DNA of 38,495 nucleotides. It comes from an uncultured Mycoplasmatota bacterium (lineage in GTDB: Bacteria; Bacillota_I; Bacilli_A; RF39; UBA660). How positions within the stretch are numbered: the first letter of the stretch is position 1; each line of letters opens with the position of its first letter. Shown piece after piece: positions 25,869-33,354 of the stretch. Made by a program: the position numbers and the translations under genes. The stretch is from contig CANPPW010000013.1 of NCBI GenBank assembly GCA_947576095.1, forward strand, positions 1 through 38,495, written 5' to 3'. A model generated the notes under the pieces. It was not told the DNA's origin, did not search any database, and was given only the letters and a program-made list of their open reading frames with translations.

Positions 25869-26219
25869 GTTAATACCAATCATACTTCCAAATGTAGTAA
25901 TAGCCACTATAATGATATAAAATAGAATATGTTTCCAAGAGAAGGTAGCAATCTGAAAACAAAGTCCTATTAAAATCCATAAAATAAGTAAAATAAGGCT
26001 GAGTTTAAGTCCCTCTAACCATCCATTTTCTAAACTTCTTTTTCCGTTTATAAATCCACCGATAAATAGTGAAGAAAGCAGACAAATAATTTTGAAAAAA
26101 GAAAAGATTTTTCCATTCATTATACCAAAATAATGTAAAATGGTTAAAAGAAAAATAGAACTACACAAGATTATAAAAACATATGCTAAACTGTAGCCTA
26201 GTTTTTTTAAATCATTCAT
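25845..26219 (-). CDS. yrzE: TIGR04086-family membrane protein (YrzE-like)
   Basis: A 124-residue protein from ATG 26219 on the minus strand, preceded by AGGTGATAAT. The longer frame adds 18 residues without a site. It has four membrane segments (about residues 5-27, 36-53, 65-85, 93-112) with a GGFINGKRSLENGWLEG loop that is typical of TIGR04086 proteins, a family found beside yajC, tgt and secDF in Firmicutes and of unknown function. It is convergent with tgt and divergent from the DUF421 gene. Confidence 0.75.
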   Translation of the reverse strand: MNDLKKLGYSLAYVFIILCSSIFLLTILHYFGIMNGKIFSFFKIICLLSSLFIGGFINGKRSLENGWLEGLKLSLILLILWILIGLCFQIATFSWKHILFYIIIVAITTFGSMIGINKKKSNTN

Positions 26220-26294
26220 ATTATCACCTAATAAAATATACTCAATTGTATAAAATATTATGCTTAGTATCAAGATAAAATAGAGGTGATATTT

Positions 26295-26924
26295 ATGTAT
26301 ATATCTATTATTTTTAAAACATTATTTATTTACTTTTTTATAGCCTTTGTATATCGAATTATGGGGAAGAAAGAAGTGGGACAACTTGGCATTATCGATT
26401 TGATTGTATCCATTTTAATTGCAGAATTAGGTGCTCTTACAATTGAAAACGAAAAAGCCTCTATTTTGGTTTCCATTATACCTATTACAGTAATTGTATG
26501 TATTCAGCTTATATTAGGATACCTGTCTTTGAAAAATGCACATTTAAGACATTTTATCGATGGAAATCCTGTTGTGATTATTAATAAGGGAAAATTAAAT
26601 TTTAAAGAAATGACAAGACTTAGATATACATTAGATGATTTAGTAGGACAACTTCGAGAACAAGGAATTCAAAGTATTGAACAAGTTGAATATGCTGTAT
26701 TAGAAAATAATGGGAAATTATCTGTTTTTGAAGAAGAAAAAAATTATCCATTACCAATTATTTTAGATGGTATAGTTGATGAGAAAGTACTTGAAGAAAT
26801 TGGAAAGGATGAGGTATGGTTATATAAAATGCTGAAAGATAGAAAAATACATTTAGAAGATGTTTTTTATGCATTTTATAAAGGTAAGCAGACTTTTATT
26901 ATTAAAAAAAGTGATTTAATATAA
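26295..26924 (+). CDS. yrbG: DUF421 membrane protein (YrbG-like)
   Basis: A 209-residue protein from ATG 26295, where AGAGGTGAT gives a good site. Three N-terminal membrane segments (about residues 4-20, 30-50, 58-76) are followed by the two-part DUF421 cytoplasmic domain: FIDGNPVVIINKGKLNFKEMTRLRYTLDDLVGQLREQGI and EYAVLENNGKLSVF. This region is conserved in YetF/YrbG-type proteins. In Bacillus members influence spore germination or envelope properties. The biochemical activity is unknown. The gene is divergent from the TIGR04086 gene, as expected from the Bacillus arrangement tgt-yajC-yrzE-yrbG-spoVB. Confidence 0.85.
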   Translation: MYISIIFKTLFIYFFIAFVYRIMGKKEVGQLGIIDLIVSILIAELGALTIENEKASILVSIIPITVIVCIQLILGYLSLKNAHLRHFIDGNPVVIINKGKLNFKEMTRLRYTLDDLVGQLREQGIQSIEQVEYAVLENNGKLSVFEEEKNYPLPIILDGIVDEKVLEEIGKDEVWLYKMLKDRKIHLEDVFYAFYKGKQTFIIKKSDLI

Positions 26925-26991
26925 TTCTTTTGCTAAAAAGCAGACTTGATAAAAGCAAAAAATTTCTTTATAATATTATAAGAGGGATATT

Positions 26992-28395
26992 ATGAAAGAA
27001 AAAAAAGATTTAGTGAAAAACACTTTTATTATTGCACTTGGAAAATGTAGTACACAAATAATTACCTTTTTACTATTGCCCCTTTATACATCTATTTTAT
27101 CAACAAAAGAATATGGGGAATATGATTTGTTAAATACCATTTCTATATTTGCCATACCCTTTATTACTTTGTTAATGGAAGAGGCGATGTTTCGTTTTTT
27201 AATTGATGCAAATACAAGAGGGGAAAAGCAAAAGGTAATGAATCAGGCTGTTCTTTTTTCTTTCTTAAGCATGATGATTGCATCTATTTTGATTTATATT
27301 GTTGGTAATATTTTCCATTATCATTACACTCTTTATTTAATCCTTTTCATAATGGGCAGTATTTTATCTGGTTTGGCTGGTTCTGTTTGTAGAGGACAGG
27401 GAAAATATATTGTGTATGCTGTATTTAACTTCTTATCCAGTATTTCCAATGTTCTATTGAATATTATCTTGATTGTAATTTTTAAAATGGGCATTGATGG
27501 CTTATTTTTAGCCTATATTTTATCAAATTCAATTGTATCACTATGGATTTTATACAAACTAAGAGTATTTAAAAATCTTTCTTTTAAAAATATTGATTCT
27601 TCTTTAATGAAAGAAATGATTACATATTCGGTTCCACTTGTACCCAATAGTGTCTCTTTTGCGATTATTAATTTATCAGATCGTCTTTTAATTACAGGTT
27701 TTCTTGGAAGTTCAATAAACGGGATTTATGCAATGGCAAATAAATTTCCTAGTATTATGAATACTTTTTATAATTTCTTTTATATGGCCTGGAAAGAATC
27801 AGCATCTAAGGTTGTAAAAGAAGAGGGAAGGGAGGAATTTTATAACAGCATTTTTTTACATTTAAAACATTTTTTAATTTCAGTATCCTTACTTTTAATA
27901 GCAGTACTTCCTTTTGTTTTTCCACTTTTGATAAAAAAAGGATATATGGAAGCTTATACTTATATTCCTCCTCTTATTTTGGCTATTTATTTTTCCAATT
28001 TATCAAGCTATTATGGAGGGATTTTTGCGGCATATAAAGATACAAAAATTATGGGAACAACAACAGTGTTTGCTGCAATATTAAATTTAGGAATTAATTT
28101 TGCGTGTATTCGATTGATTGGTATATATGCAGCAATCGTTTCTACGTTTCTTGCCTTTTTCATTGTATATCAGTATCGTAGCCTGAAGATTAAAAAGTAT
28201 ATTACTTTTAAAAGAGACCCACTAGGACTTTGTAGTATGCTTGCTCTTTGCTCTGTTATTATGTGTTATTATTCTAAAAATATTTGGCTTTATATGATAA
28301 GTTTTCTTATTTCTGTAGCATATGGCATATATTTAAATCAAGAATTTATAAAAATAATTTATCAAAAATTTCGCCCTAAAGTGAAAACGTCATAG
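26992..28395 (+). CDS. Polysaccharide flippase (Wzx/MOP superfamily)
   Basis: A 467-residue membrane protein with about 12-14 hydrophobic segments. The start (KNTFIIALGKCSTQIITFLLLPLYTSILSTKEYGEYDL) is the standard MOP opening, followed by MNQAVLFSFLSMM and SYSVPLVPNSVSFAIINLSDRLLI-type segments near 205-230 that fit oligosaccharide flippases moving lipid-linked sugars across the membrane. It has no glycosyltransferase neighbours, so its cargo cannot be named; the nearby gtr cassette has its own flippase. It is inserted between the DUF421 and spoVB genes, where Bacillus has none. A weak AACCCT/AGGGTT hairpin follows at about 28407-28437. Confidence 0.82.
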   Translation: MKEKKDLVKNTFIIALGKCSTQIITFLLLPLYTSILSTKEYGEYDLLNTISIFAIPFITLLMEEAMFRFLIDANTRGEKQKVMNQAVLFSFLSMMIASILIYIVGNIFHYHYTLYLILFIMGSILSGLAGSVCRGQGKYIVYAVFNFLSSISNVLLNIILIVIFKMGIDGLFLAYILSNSIVSLWILYKLRVFKNLSFKNIDSSLMKEMITYSVPLVPNSVSFAIINLSDRLLITGFLGSSINGIYAMANKFPSIMNTFYNFFYMAWKESASKVVKEEGREEFYNSIFLHLKHFLISVSLLLIAVLPFVFPLLIKKGYMEAYTYIPPLILAIYFSNLSSYYGGIFAAYKDTKIMGTTTVFAAILNLGINFACIRLIGIYAAIVSTFLAFFIVYQYRSLKIKKYITFKRDPLGLCSMLALCSVIMCYYSKNIWLYMISFLISVAYGIYLNQEFIKIIYQKFRPKVKTS

Positions 28396-28494
28396 AGAAA
28401 GAACCCTTTTTATTGCAAAATGATAATGATAGGGTTTAAATTTTAGTTTTTTATCATATAGTAAAATAGGTAAATATTTTTTGAAATGAAAAGG

Positions 28495-28523
28495 TTGACA
28501 TTAGGAAAAATATTAGATAGGAT
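28495..28523 (+). promoter_or_regulatory. Promoter with consensus -35 box
   Basis: A perfect TTGACA (28495-28500), 17 bases, then TAGGAT (28518-28523). It drives the coiled-coil membrane protein starting at 28547. Confidence 0.65.
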
Positions 28524-28546
28524 AAAAAGGCATAGGGGTGAAGTAT

Positions 28547-29143
28547 ATGAAATCAATTGAAAAAATAATACATCAAAAAAGAACACAAGTAGCTGTTTTG
28601 GAAGAAGATAAGAAGCAAAAGGGATTAGAAAAAATGGAGTTAATTGCCAAGCAAAATGCATTATATGAAAAAAGGGATGTTTTAAAATGTAATATAGCTT
28701 GTCTACAAAAACAGTTAGATGTTTATAGAAATTATGGATACCTAAAAAAAATACCATATTATTTTTTTATATTACTAGCTAGCCTTTTGATGATTTTAAC
28801 ACCTTTGTTTTCTGTATCTATTTCAGTTATAGGTGGTAGTAGTCTATTTTCTATTGTAGCTTCTTTACTATATGGTTTTCATAAACAATTAGAAATAGGA
28901 AAGAATGTGCCTAATCTTGTTAAATCAATTACCAGTCAGAGTCAAACCCTTCATCAAACAGAAGTGTTAATTAGGCGGCTGAATGAAGAAGAACTTGAAT
29001 TATCCTTAAATTTACAAGATTTGAGAGCCCAAATTGAGGTGTTAAGATCTATTATCTGTGATTTAGAGCAGGAAAGAAATAAAAATTATAATCTATATGA
29101 GAATCATTTACAAAGTTGTAATGTTTTAACAAAGAAAATATAG
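28547..29143 (+). CDS. Coiled-coil membrane protein of unknown function, 198 aa
   Basis: ATG 28547 has AGGGGTGAA just upstream. Residues 1-65 form a charged coiled coil (KKQKGLEKMELIAKQNALYEKRDVL), two membrane segments lie near residues 75-92 and 97-115 with a short turn (SVSISVIGGSS), and residues 125-198 are a second long coiled coil ending LEQERNKNYNLYENHLQ. The symmetric helix-hairpin-helix layout suggests a structural or clamp-like membrane protein. I recognise no family. It has its own consensus promoter and a terminator, so it is a single-gene unit. Confidence 0.7.
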   Translation: MKSIEKIIHQKRTQVAVLEEDKKQKGLEKMELIAKQNALYEKRDVLKCNIACLQKQLDVYRNYGYLKKIPYYFFILLASLLMILTPLFSVSISVIGGSSLFSIVASLLYGFHKQLEIGKNVPNLVKSITSQSQTLHQTEVLIRRLNEEELELSLNLQDLRAQIEVLRSIICDLEQERNKNYNLYENHLQSCNVLTKKI

Positions 29144-29176
29144 TTTTACATTTTTAATGATTTTAATAAAGATGTT

Positions 29177-29202
29177 TTGGCAAAATTGTCAAGCATTTTT
29201 TT
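29177..29202 (+). terminator. Terminator after the coiled-coil gene
   Basis: TTGGCA (29177-29182) and TGTCAA (29187-29192) pair around AAAT, with GCA and seven T residues after. One G-U pair. Confidence 0.5.
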
Positions 29203-29310
29203 ATTTTGGGTGGTTGTTTTGAAAGAGAAATCTCTAAAATTACTAAGTATTCGATACTTTAAAATTTATAATATATTTTGGGGAGAATAAAATGAGATAC
29301 CATATCACAT

Positions 29311-29332
29311 AGGAGCATCTATAGATGCTCCT
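29311..29332. repeat. Perfect 22-bp palindrome near the end of spoVB
   Basis: Two 11-base arms (AGGAGCATCTA and its complement) form an uninterrupted palindrome 12 bases past the spoVB stop. Neither side carries a T tract, so it may be a weak terminator, an mRNA-stabilising stem or a protein-binding site. Just upstream, at 29292, a ribosome binding site (GGGGAGAA) precedes a six-codon frame MRYHIT. Confidence 0.5.
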
Positions 29333-29344
29333 AAATATATTTGT

Positions 29345-30640
29345 TTAGCGTGCAAGTTCTTTTTTGACTTCTTTTGCTTGATGAAATGTTACATATATAA
29401 TATTGGCTGATGTAGCAAGTACTAGGCCCCACATACCGATTTTAAAACTTGAAAATGCCAATAAAATAATCATGCGAATAATCATGCCACCAAGCGTTCC
29501 TTTCATGGCAGAAGAAGCTTTCCCCATAGCTTGTAGTGCACCTGTTAGTGGAGCTTGCACATAATATAAAAGGCAAATGGGCGCTAATATTTTGGTATAT
29601 AATGTGCCATGTGTTTGTTTATAAATGAGTTTTAAAGGAACCTCAGGAATCCATAAAAATAAAAGGGTTACAGGGATACCAATGAGAAGAGAAAAATAGA
29701 TAGCTTGTTTGATTTTTTTCTTTGTATACCGATAATTACCATGACTATGGTGATATGAAACAGTTGGAATGAGTGCTTGTGAAATGGCCATTGTAAAGAA
29801 AGATGGCATCATCAGTAGAGGCATTACATATCCGCTAATAATTCCATATTCTTCTAATATGAAAGCATTGGAATAACCAATTTTATGTAAAATATAGGTC
29901 AGGATAATAGGCTCTAAAAAGTAACCAACACTCCCTATGAGCCGGCTTCCTGTTGTAGGAATACTAATATGTAAAATATTTTTAATATTTTGTTTTTGTG
30001 GAACAAAATCTTTTTTTGTCAACTTGAAATTTTTAGGTAGAAAGAAAAATAAAACTAAAATAGAAGTTACCTCACTTCCAATATTTGCAAGAACAATAAA
30101 AGCTGTTGCATATTCAATTCCAGATCTTAAAAAAATAGGAATTCCCACCATTATAATAATAAGTCTTACAAAGTCTTCCATTACGTTGCTTAAAACATGA
30201 GGAAACATTTTTTCTTTTCCAAAAAAATACCCTCTTAATATACTTGAAATAGAAATAAAAGGTAGTACAAGTCCAATGGCAATTAGACTATAGTAACATC
30301 TTTCCTCATGAAGCAAATAAATAGATAAAAAACGGGAAGCAATCAACATAAAAATTAAAATACATAAATTAAAAACAAGTGTTACTGGAAGAATCGAAAA
30401 AACAAGATTTTTATTATTGCTTTTATTTTCAGCAACCAGCTTACTAATCGCAACAGGTAAGCCTAATTGTGCCAGTGCCATAAGTAAGGTAAAAGTAGGC
30501 ATGATGAGCATATAAAGGCCCATCCCTTTCGGACCTAGTGATCGTGCCATGATAATTCGAATAAACATACTTACAATTTTTGTGAGGAATCCCCCAATCA
30601 TTAAAATAAGTGTTGATTTGACAAATTTACTTTTTTTCAC
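29345..30640 (-). CDS. spoVB: SpoVB-family polysaccharide transporter
   Basis: The start is GTG 30640 on the minus strand with AGGAGGAATTTT upstream. The 44 codons before it have no site. The 431-residue protein has about 12-14 membrane segments and the SpoVB-type opening KSTLILMIGGFLTKIVSMFIRIIMARSLGPKGMGLYMLIMPTFTLLMALAQLGLP. SpoVB-family members are MOP-superfamily transporters linked to spore cortex peptidoglycan and are related to lipid II flippases. It is somewhat shorter than the Bacillus protein (about 518 by recollection), with the cut at the C-terminus. It diverges from the comN-like gene. Presence supports a sporulating ancestry but MOP proteins can serve in vegetative wall synthesis, so sporulation is not proven. 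Confidence 0.8.
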   Translation of the reverse strand: MKKSKFVKSTLILMIGGFLTKIVSMFIRIIMARSLGPKGMGLYMLIMPTFTLLMALAQLGLPVAISKLVAENKSNNKNLVFSILPVTLVFNLCILIFMLIASRFLSIYLLHEERCYYSLIAIGLVLPFISISSILRGYFFGKEKMFPHVLSNVMEDFVRLIIIMVGIPIFLRSGIEYATAFIVLANIGSEVTSILVLFFFLPKNFKLTKKDFVPQKQNIKNILHISIPTTGSRLIGSVGYFLEPIILTYILHKIGYSNAFILEEYGIISGYVMPLLMMPSFFTMAISQALIPTVSYHHSHGNYRYTKKKIKQAIYFSLLIGIPVTLLFLWIPEVPLKLIYKQTHGTLYTKILAPICLLYYVQAPLTGALQAMGKASSAMKGTLGGMIIRMIILLAFSSFKIGMWGLVLATSANIIYVTFHQAKEVKKELAR

Positions 30641-30754
30641 AAAATTCCTCCTTTTATATTTCCATAAAATATTAATTTTTTCTTTCCAAATAAGATAAAT
30701 TCGGCTATAATATAATATGTAAGCTTTTCCAAAAATATTTATAGGAGGATTTAT

Positions 30755-31042
30755 ATGGATATAACATTTCATTCGCTAGAAGAATTATATAAACGTTTAT
30801 TGCCAGCTTTACGTACTAAAAAAAATGAGATGGTTCGAATGGGATATACATATATTAAAGAAGATGATATTTGGAATTATTTAAAAGAAGTAAAATGGAT
30901 AGGGGCCCGAAATTTAACACTTTCTGATATGGTATCCGATGTTTTAAATATAGATGATATACAAATTGATATATACCTAAAAAAGGAACTTAGAATTTTA
31001 AAAAGAAGAAGAAACTTAGAGGAGGATGATTTTTATGTGTAA
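30755..31042 (+). CDS. comN: ComN/YrzD-like post-transcriptional regulator
   Basis: A 95-residue protein from ATG 30755 after ATAGGAGG. The sequence KKNEMVRMGYTYIKEDDIWNYLKEVKWIGARNLTLSDMVSDVLNID matches the ComN (YrzD) family: a small helical protein that in B. subtilis binds comE mRNA and localises at division sites. It lies between spoVB and secDF as in Bacillus, and its end overlaps the secDF start by 8 bases. A TATAAT-like box precedes the gene near 30703. There is no competence operon in this window, so the target here is unknown. Confidence 0.75.
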   Translation: MDITFHSLEELYKRLLPALRTKKNEMVRMGYTYIKEDDIWNYLKEVKWIGARNLTLSDMVSDVLNIDDIQIDIYLKKELRILKRRRNLEEDDFYV

Positions 31043-33308
31043 AGGAAAAGAGGTTCTCAAAAAAATAGGGATGCTTATTTTTACTTTAATCATTATGATT
31101 GCGATTATGATCCCGCTTTTAAAAGATTATAAATTTGGTCTTGATTTACAAGGCGGATTCGAAGTTTTATATGAAGTAAAGGGACTGAATGGTGAGAAAG
31201 TTACTAAGGACATGGTGACAAGTACCTATAAAACAATCTCTAAAAGAATCAATGTTTTAGGAGTTAGTGAACCTTCCATTGTAATAGAGGGAGATAATAA
31301 AATCAGGGTTCAATTGGCTGGTATTTCTGATAAAGAGGAAGCTAGGGATGTATTAAGTAAAGCAGCAACCCTATCTTTTAGAGACACAAATGATAATTTA
31401 CTTATGGCAGCAGATGTTTTAAAAGCAGGAGGAGCAAAGGTTAGTAGAGATCAGTATAATAAGCCAGTTGTTTCTCTATCTATTCATAATCGTGATGAAT
31501 TTTATACAGTGACTAAAAAAATTAGTGAGTCAAATGATAATCGAATTGTAATATGGCTCGATTTTGATCCTATGAAAGATTCATTTGCTACACAGCAAAA
31601 TAATTGTGGAAGTTTAAATCAATCAAGATGTTTATCAGTTGCATCCGTATCACAAGGATTTGCCAGTGATGTAATTATTCAAGGAAATTTCGAGGAAAAA
31701 GAAGTAAAGACACTTGTGGAATTAATTAATTCAGGATCCCTACCTACTAAATTAGAAGAAGTATCTTCTAAAACTGTAGCTGCTTCCTTTGGAGAAAATT
31801 CCATGACCAAAACAGTTACCGCTGGAGTTATTGGAATTATATGTATTATTGTATTTATGATTGCCATATATCACTTTGCAGGGTTTGTTGCAAGTATGGG
31901 AGTTATTATTTACACATTTGTTACACTTTTTGTTTTTTGGTTAGTAGGCGGTGTTTTAACACTACCTGGGATTGCAGCTATGGTAATTGGCATTGGCATG
32001 GCAATTGATGCAACTGTGATTAGCTTTGCTAGAATTAAAGATGAATTATATAAAGGAAACAGTTTATCGCAAGCTTGTAAAAAAGGAAATAAAGGCTCTT
32101 TAAAGAGTATTATTGACGCTAATATTACGACTTTAATTGCGGCTATCATTTTATTTATTTTTGGTGAAAGCAGTATTAAAGGATTTGCAACCATGTTGAT
32201 CATTAGTACAATGGTTACTATGGCAATTATGGTGGCTCTATCAAGGTGGTTAGTTACAACATTTGTAAAAACCGGTTATTTTGAAGAAAAACTAAATTTA
32301 TTTATTGGTGTTAAAAACCATGAGATTATGGGAAGTTATAATCAGGATCCTAAGTCATTACATCCATTTCAAAAAATTGATTTTATTAAAATGAGAGGGA
32401 AATTTTATTTACTTAGTGTTATACTATTTGTAATTGGAATGATTTCACTTTGTACACAGGGCCTTACATTAGGAATTGATTTTAAGGGAGGCTCTAGCAT
32501 TACGCTTCAAACAGATCGTAATTTATCACAAAGTACAATCCGTAAGGATTTAAAAGAATTAAAATTAACTGAGCAAAATATTGAAATTCTTAATAATGGA
32601 GATATTTCCATTAAGGTGAATGAAACACTGGAAAAAGAAGAAGTTGCTAGTATAGAGAAATATTTTACTGAAAAATATAAAGCAAAAACAGATATTGGTG
32701 TAATTTCAAATGTTGTAAAAAAAGAACTTGTAAAAAATGCTTTATTATCAGTTGTTCTTGCTACTATAGGTATTATCTTATATGTTGCATTTCGTTTTAA
32801 ATTTTCATATGCTTTTGCAGGCGTGGTTGCGCTTTTACATGATGTATTTGTTATTATTGCTATTTTTAGTCTATGTAAATTTGAAGTGTCTAGTATTTTT
32901 ATTGCTGCGATACTTTCTATCATTGGATACTCTATTAATGATACAATTGTTACATTTGATCGTACAAGAGAGTTAATTAAAGGGAAAAAGAAAATAAAAA
33001 ACAAGGAAGAACTAGCCAATCTTTTAAATCATGGATTGCGTAGAACTTTAAGCAGGTCCTTGATTACAACAATTACCACATTATTACCTGTTATTTGTCT
33101 TATTTTCTTTGGTTCACATGAAATCATTAACTTTAATATTGCACTTTTGATTGGCCTTATATCAGGCGTTTACTCATCTATCTTTATTGCGAGTAGTATA
33201 CTTTATGATATGGAAAAAAATAAGGTTGGCAAAAATGTAAAAAAGAAATGGTATGAAGATGAGAAAGAGGCTATGGAATTACCTGTAAAAGGTATCAATA
33301 CAAAATAG
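31035..33308 (+). CDS. secDF: Protein translocase SecDF fusion
   Basis: A 757-residue fused SecD-SecF that uses proton flow to drive late steps of Sec export. ATG 31035 fits the GAGGAGG site better than ATG 31026. The SecD half has FGLDLQGGFEVLYEV near residue 33, the outer P1 domain to about 255, then a six-segment membrane domain including VIGIGMAIDATVISFARIKDEL. The SecF half opens near residue 455 with LGIDFKGGSSITL and ends with AAILSIIGYSINDTIVTFDRTRE and GLRRTLSRSLITT. Both conserved aspartates of the membrane segments are visible. Bacillus uses the same fused form. It overlaps comN by 8 bases and ends at a terminator. Confidence 0.95.
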   Translation: MCKGKEVLKKIGMLIFTLIIMIAIMIPLLKDYKFGLDLQGGFEVLYEVKGLNGEKVTKDMVTSTYKTISKRINVLGVSEPSIVIEGDNKIRVQLAGISDKEEARDVLSKAATLSFRDTNDNLLMAADVLKAGGAKVSRDQYNKPVVSLSIHNRDEFYTVTKKISESNDNRIVIWLDFDPMKDSFATQQNNCGSLNQSRCLSVASVSQGFASDVIIQGNFEEKEVKTLVELINSGSLPTKLEEVSSKTVAASFGENSMTKTVTAGVIGIICIIVFMIAIYHFAGFVASMGVIIYTFVTLFVFWLVGGVLTLPGIAAMVIGIGMAIDATVISFARIKDELYKGNSLSQACKKGNKGSLKSIIDANITTLIAAIILFIFGESSIKGFATMLIISTMVTMAIMVALSRWLVTTFVKTGYFEEKLNLFIGVKNHEIMGSYNQDPKSLHPFQKIDFIKMRGKFYLLSVILFVIGMISLCTQGLTLGIDFKGGSSITLQTDRNLSQSTIRKDLKELKLTEQNIEILNNGDISIKVNETLEKEEVASIEKYFTEKYKAKTDIGVISNVVKKELVKNALLSVVLATIGIILYVAFRFKFSYAFAGVVALLHDVFVIIAIFSLCKFEVSSIFIAAILSIIGYSINDTIVTFDRTRELIKGKKKIKNKEELANLLNHGLRRTLSRSLITTITTLLPVICLIFFGSHEIINFNIALLIGLISGVYSSIFIASSILYDMEKNKVGKNVKKKWYEDEKEAMELPVKGINTK

Positions 33309-33330
33309 GTGTAGAATATTCTACACTTTT
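33309..33330 (+). terminator. Terminator between secDF and relA
   Basis: GTGTAGAATATTCTACAC is a perfect palindrome starting one base after the secDF stop, followed by four T residues. The T tract is short, so read-through into relA is likely. Confidence 0.6.
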
Positions 33331-33354
33331 ATGTTTAGAAGTGAGGATTTGAAT

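Noticed and set aside
32507-33019. Minus-strand frame of 170 codons inside secDF
   Set aside because: It lies fully opposite the conserved SecF half and lacks a start signal.
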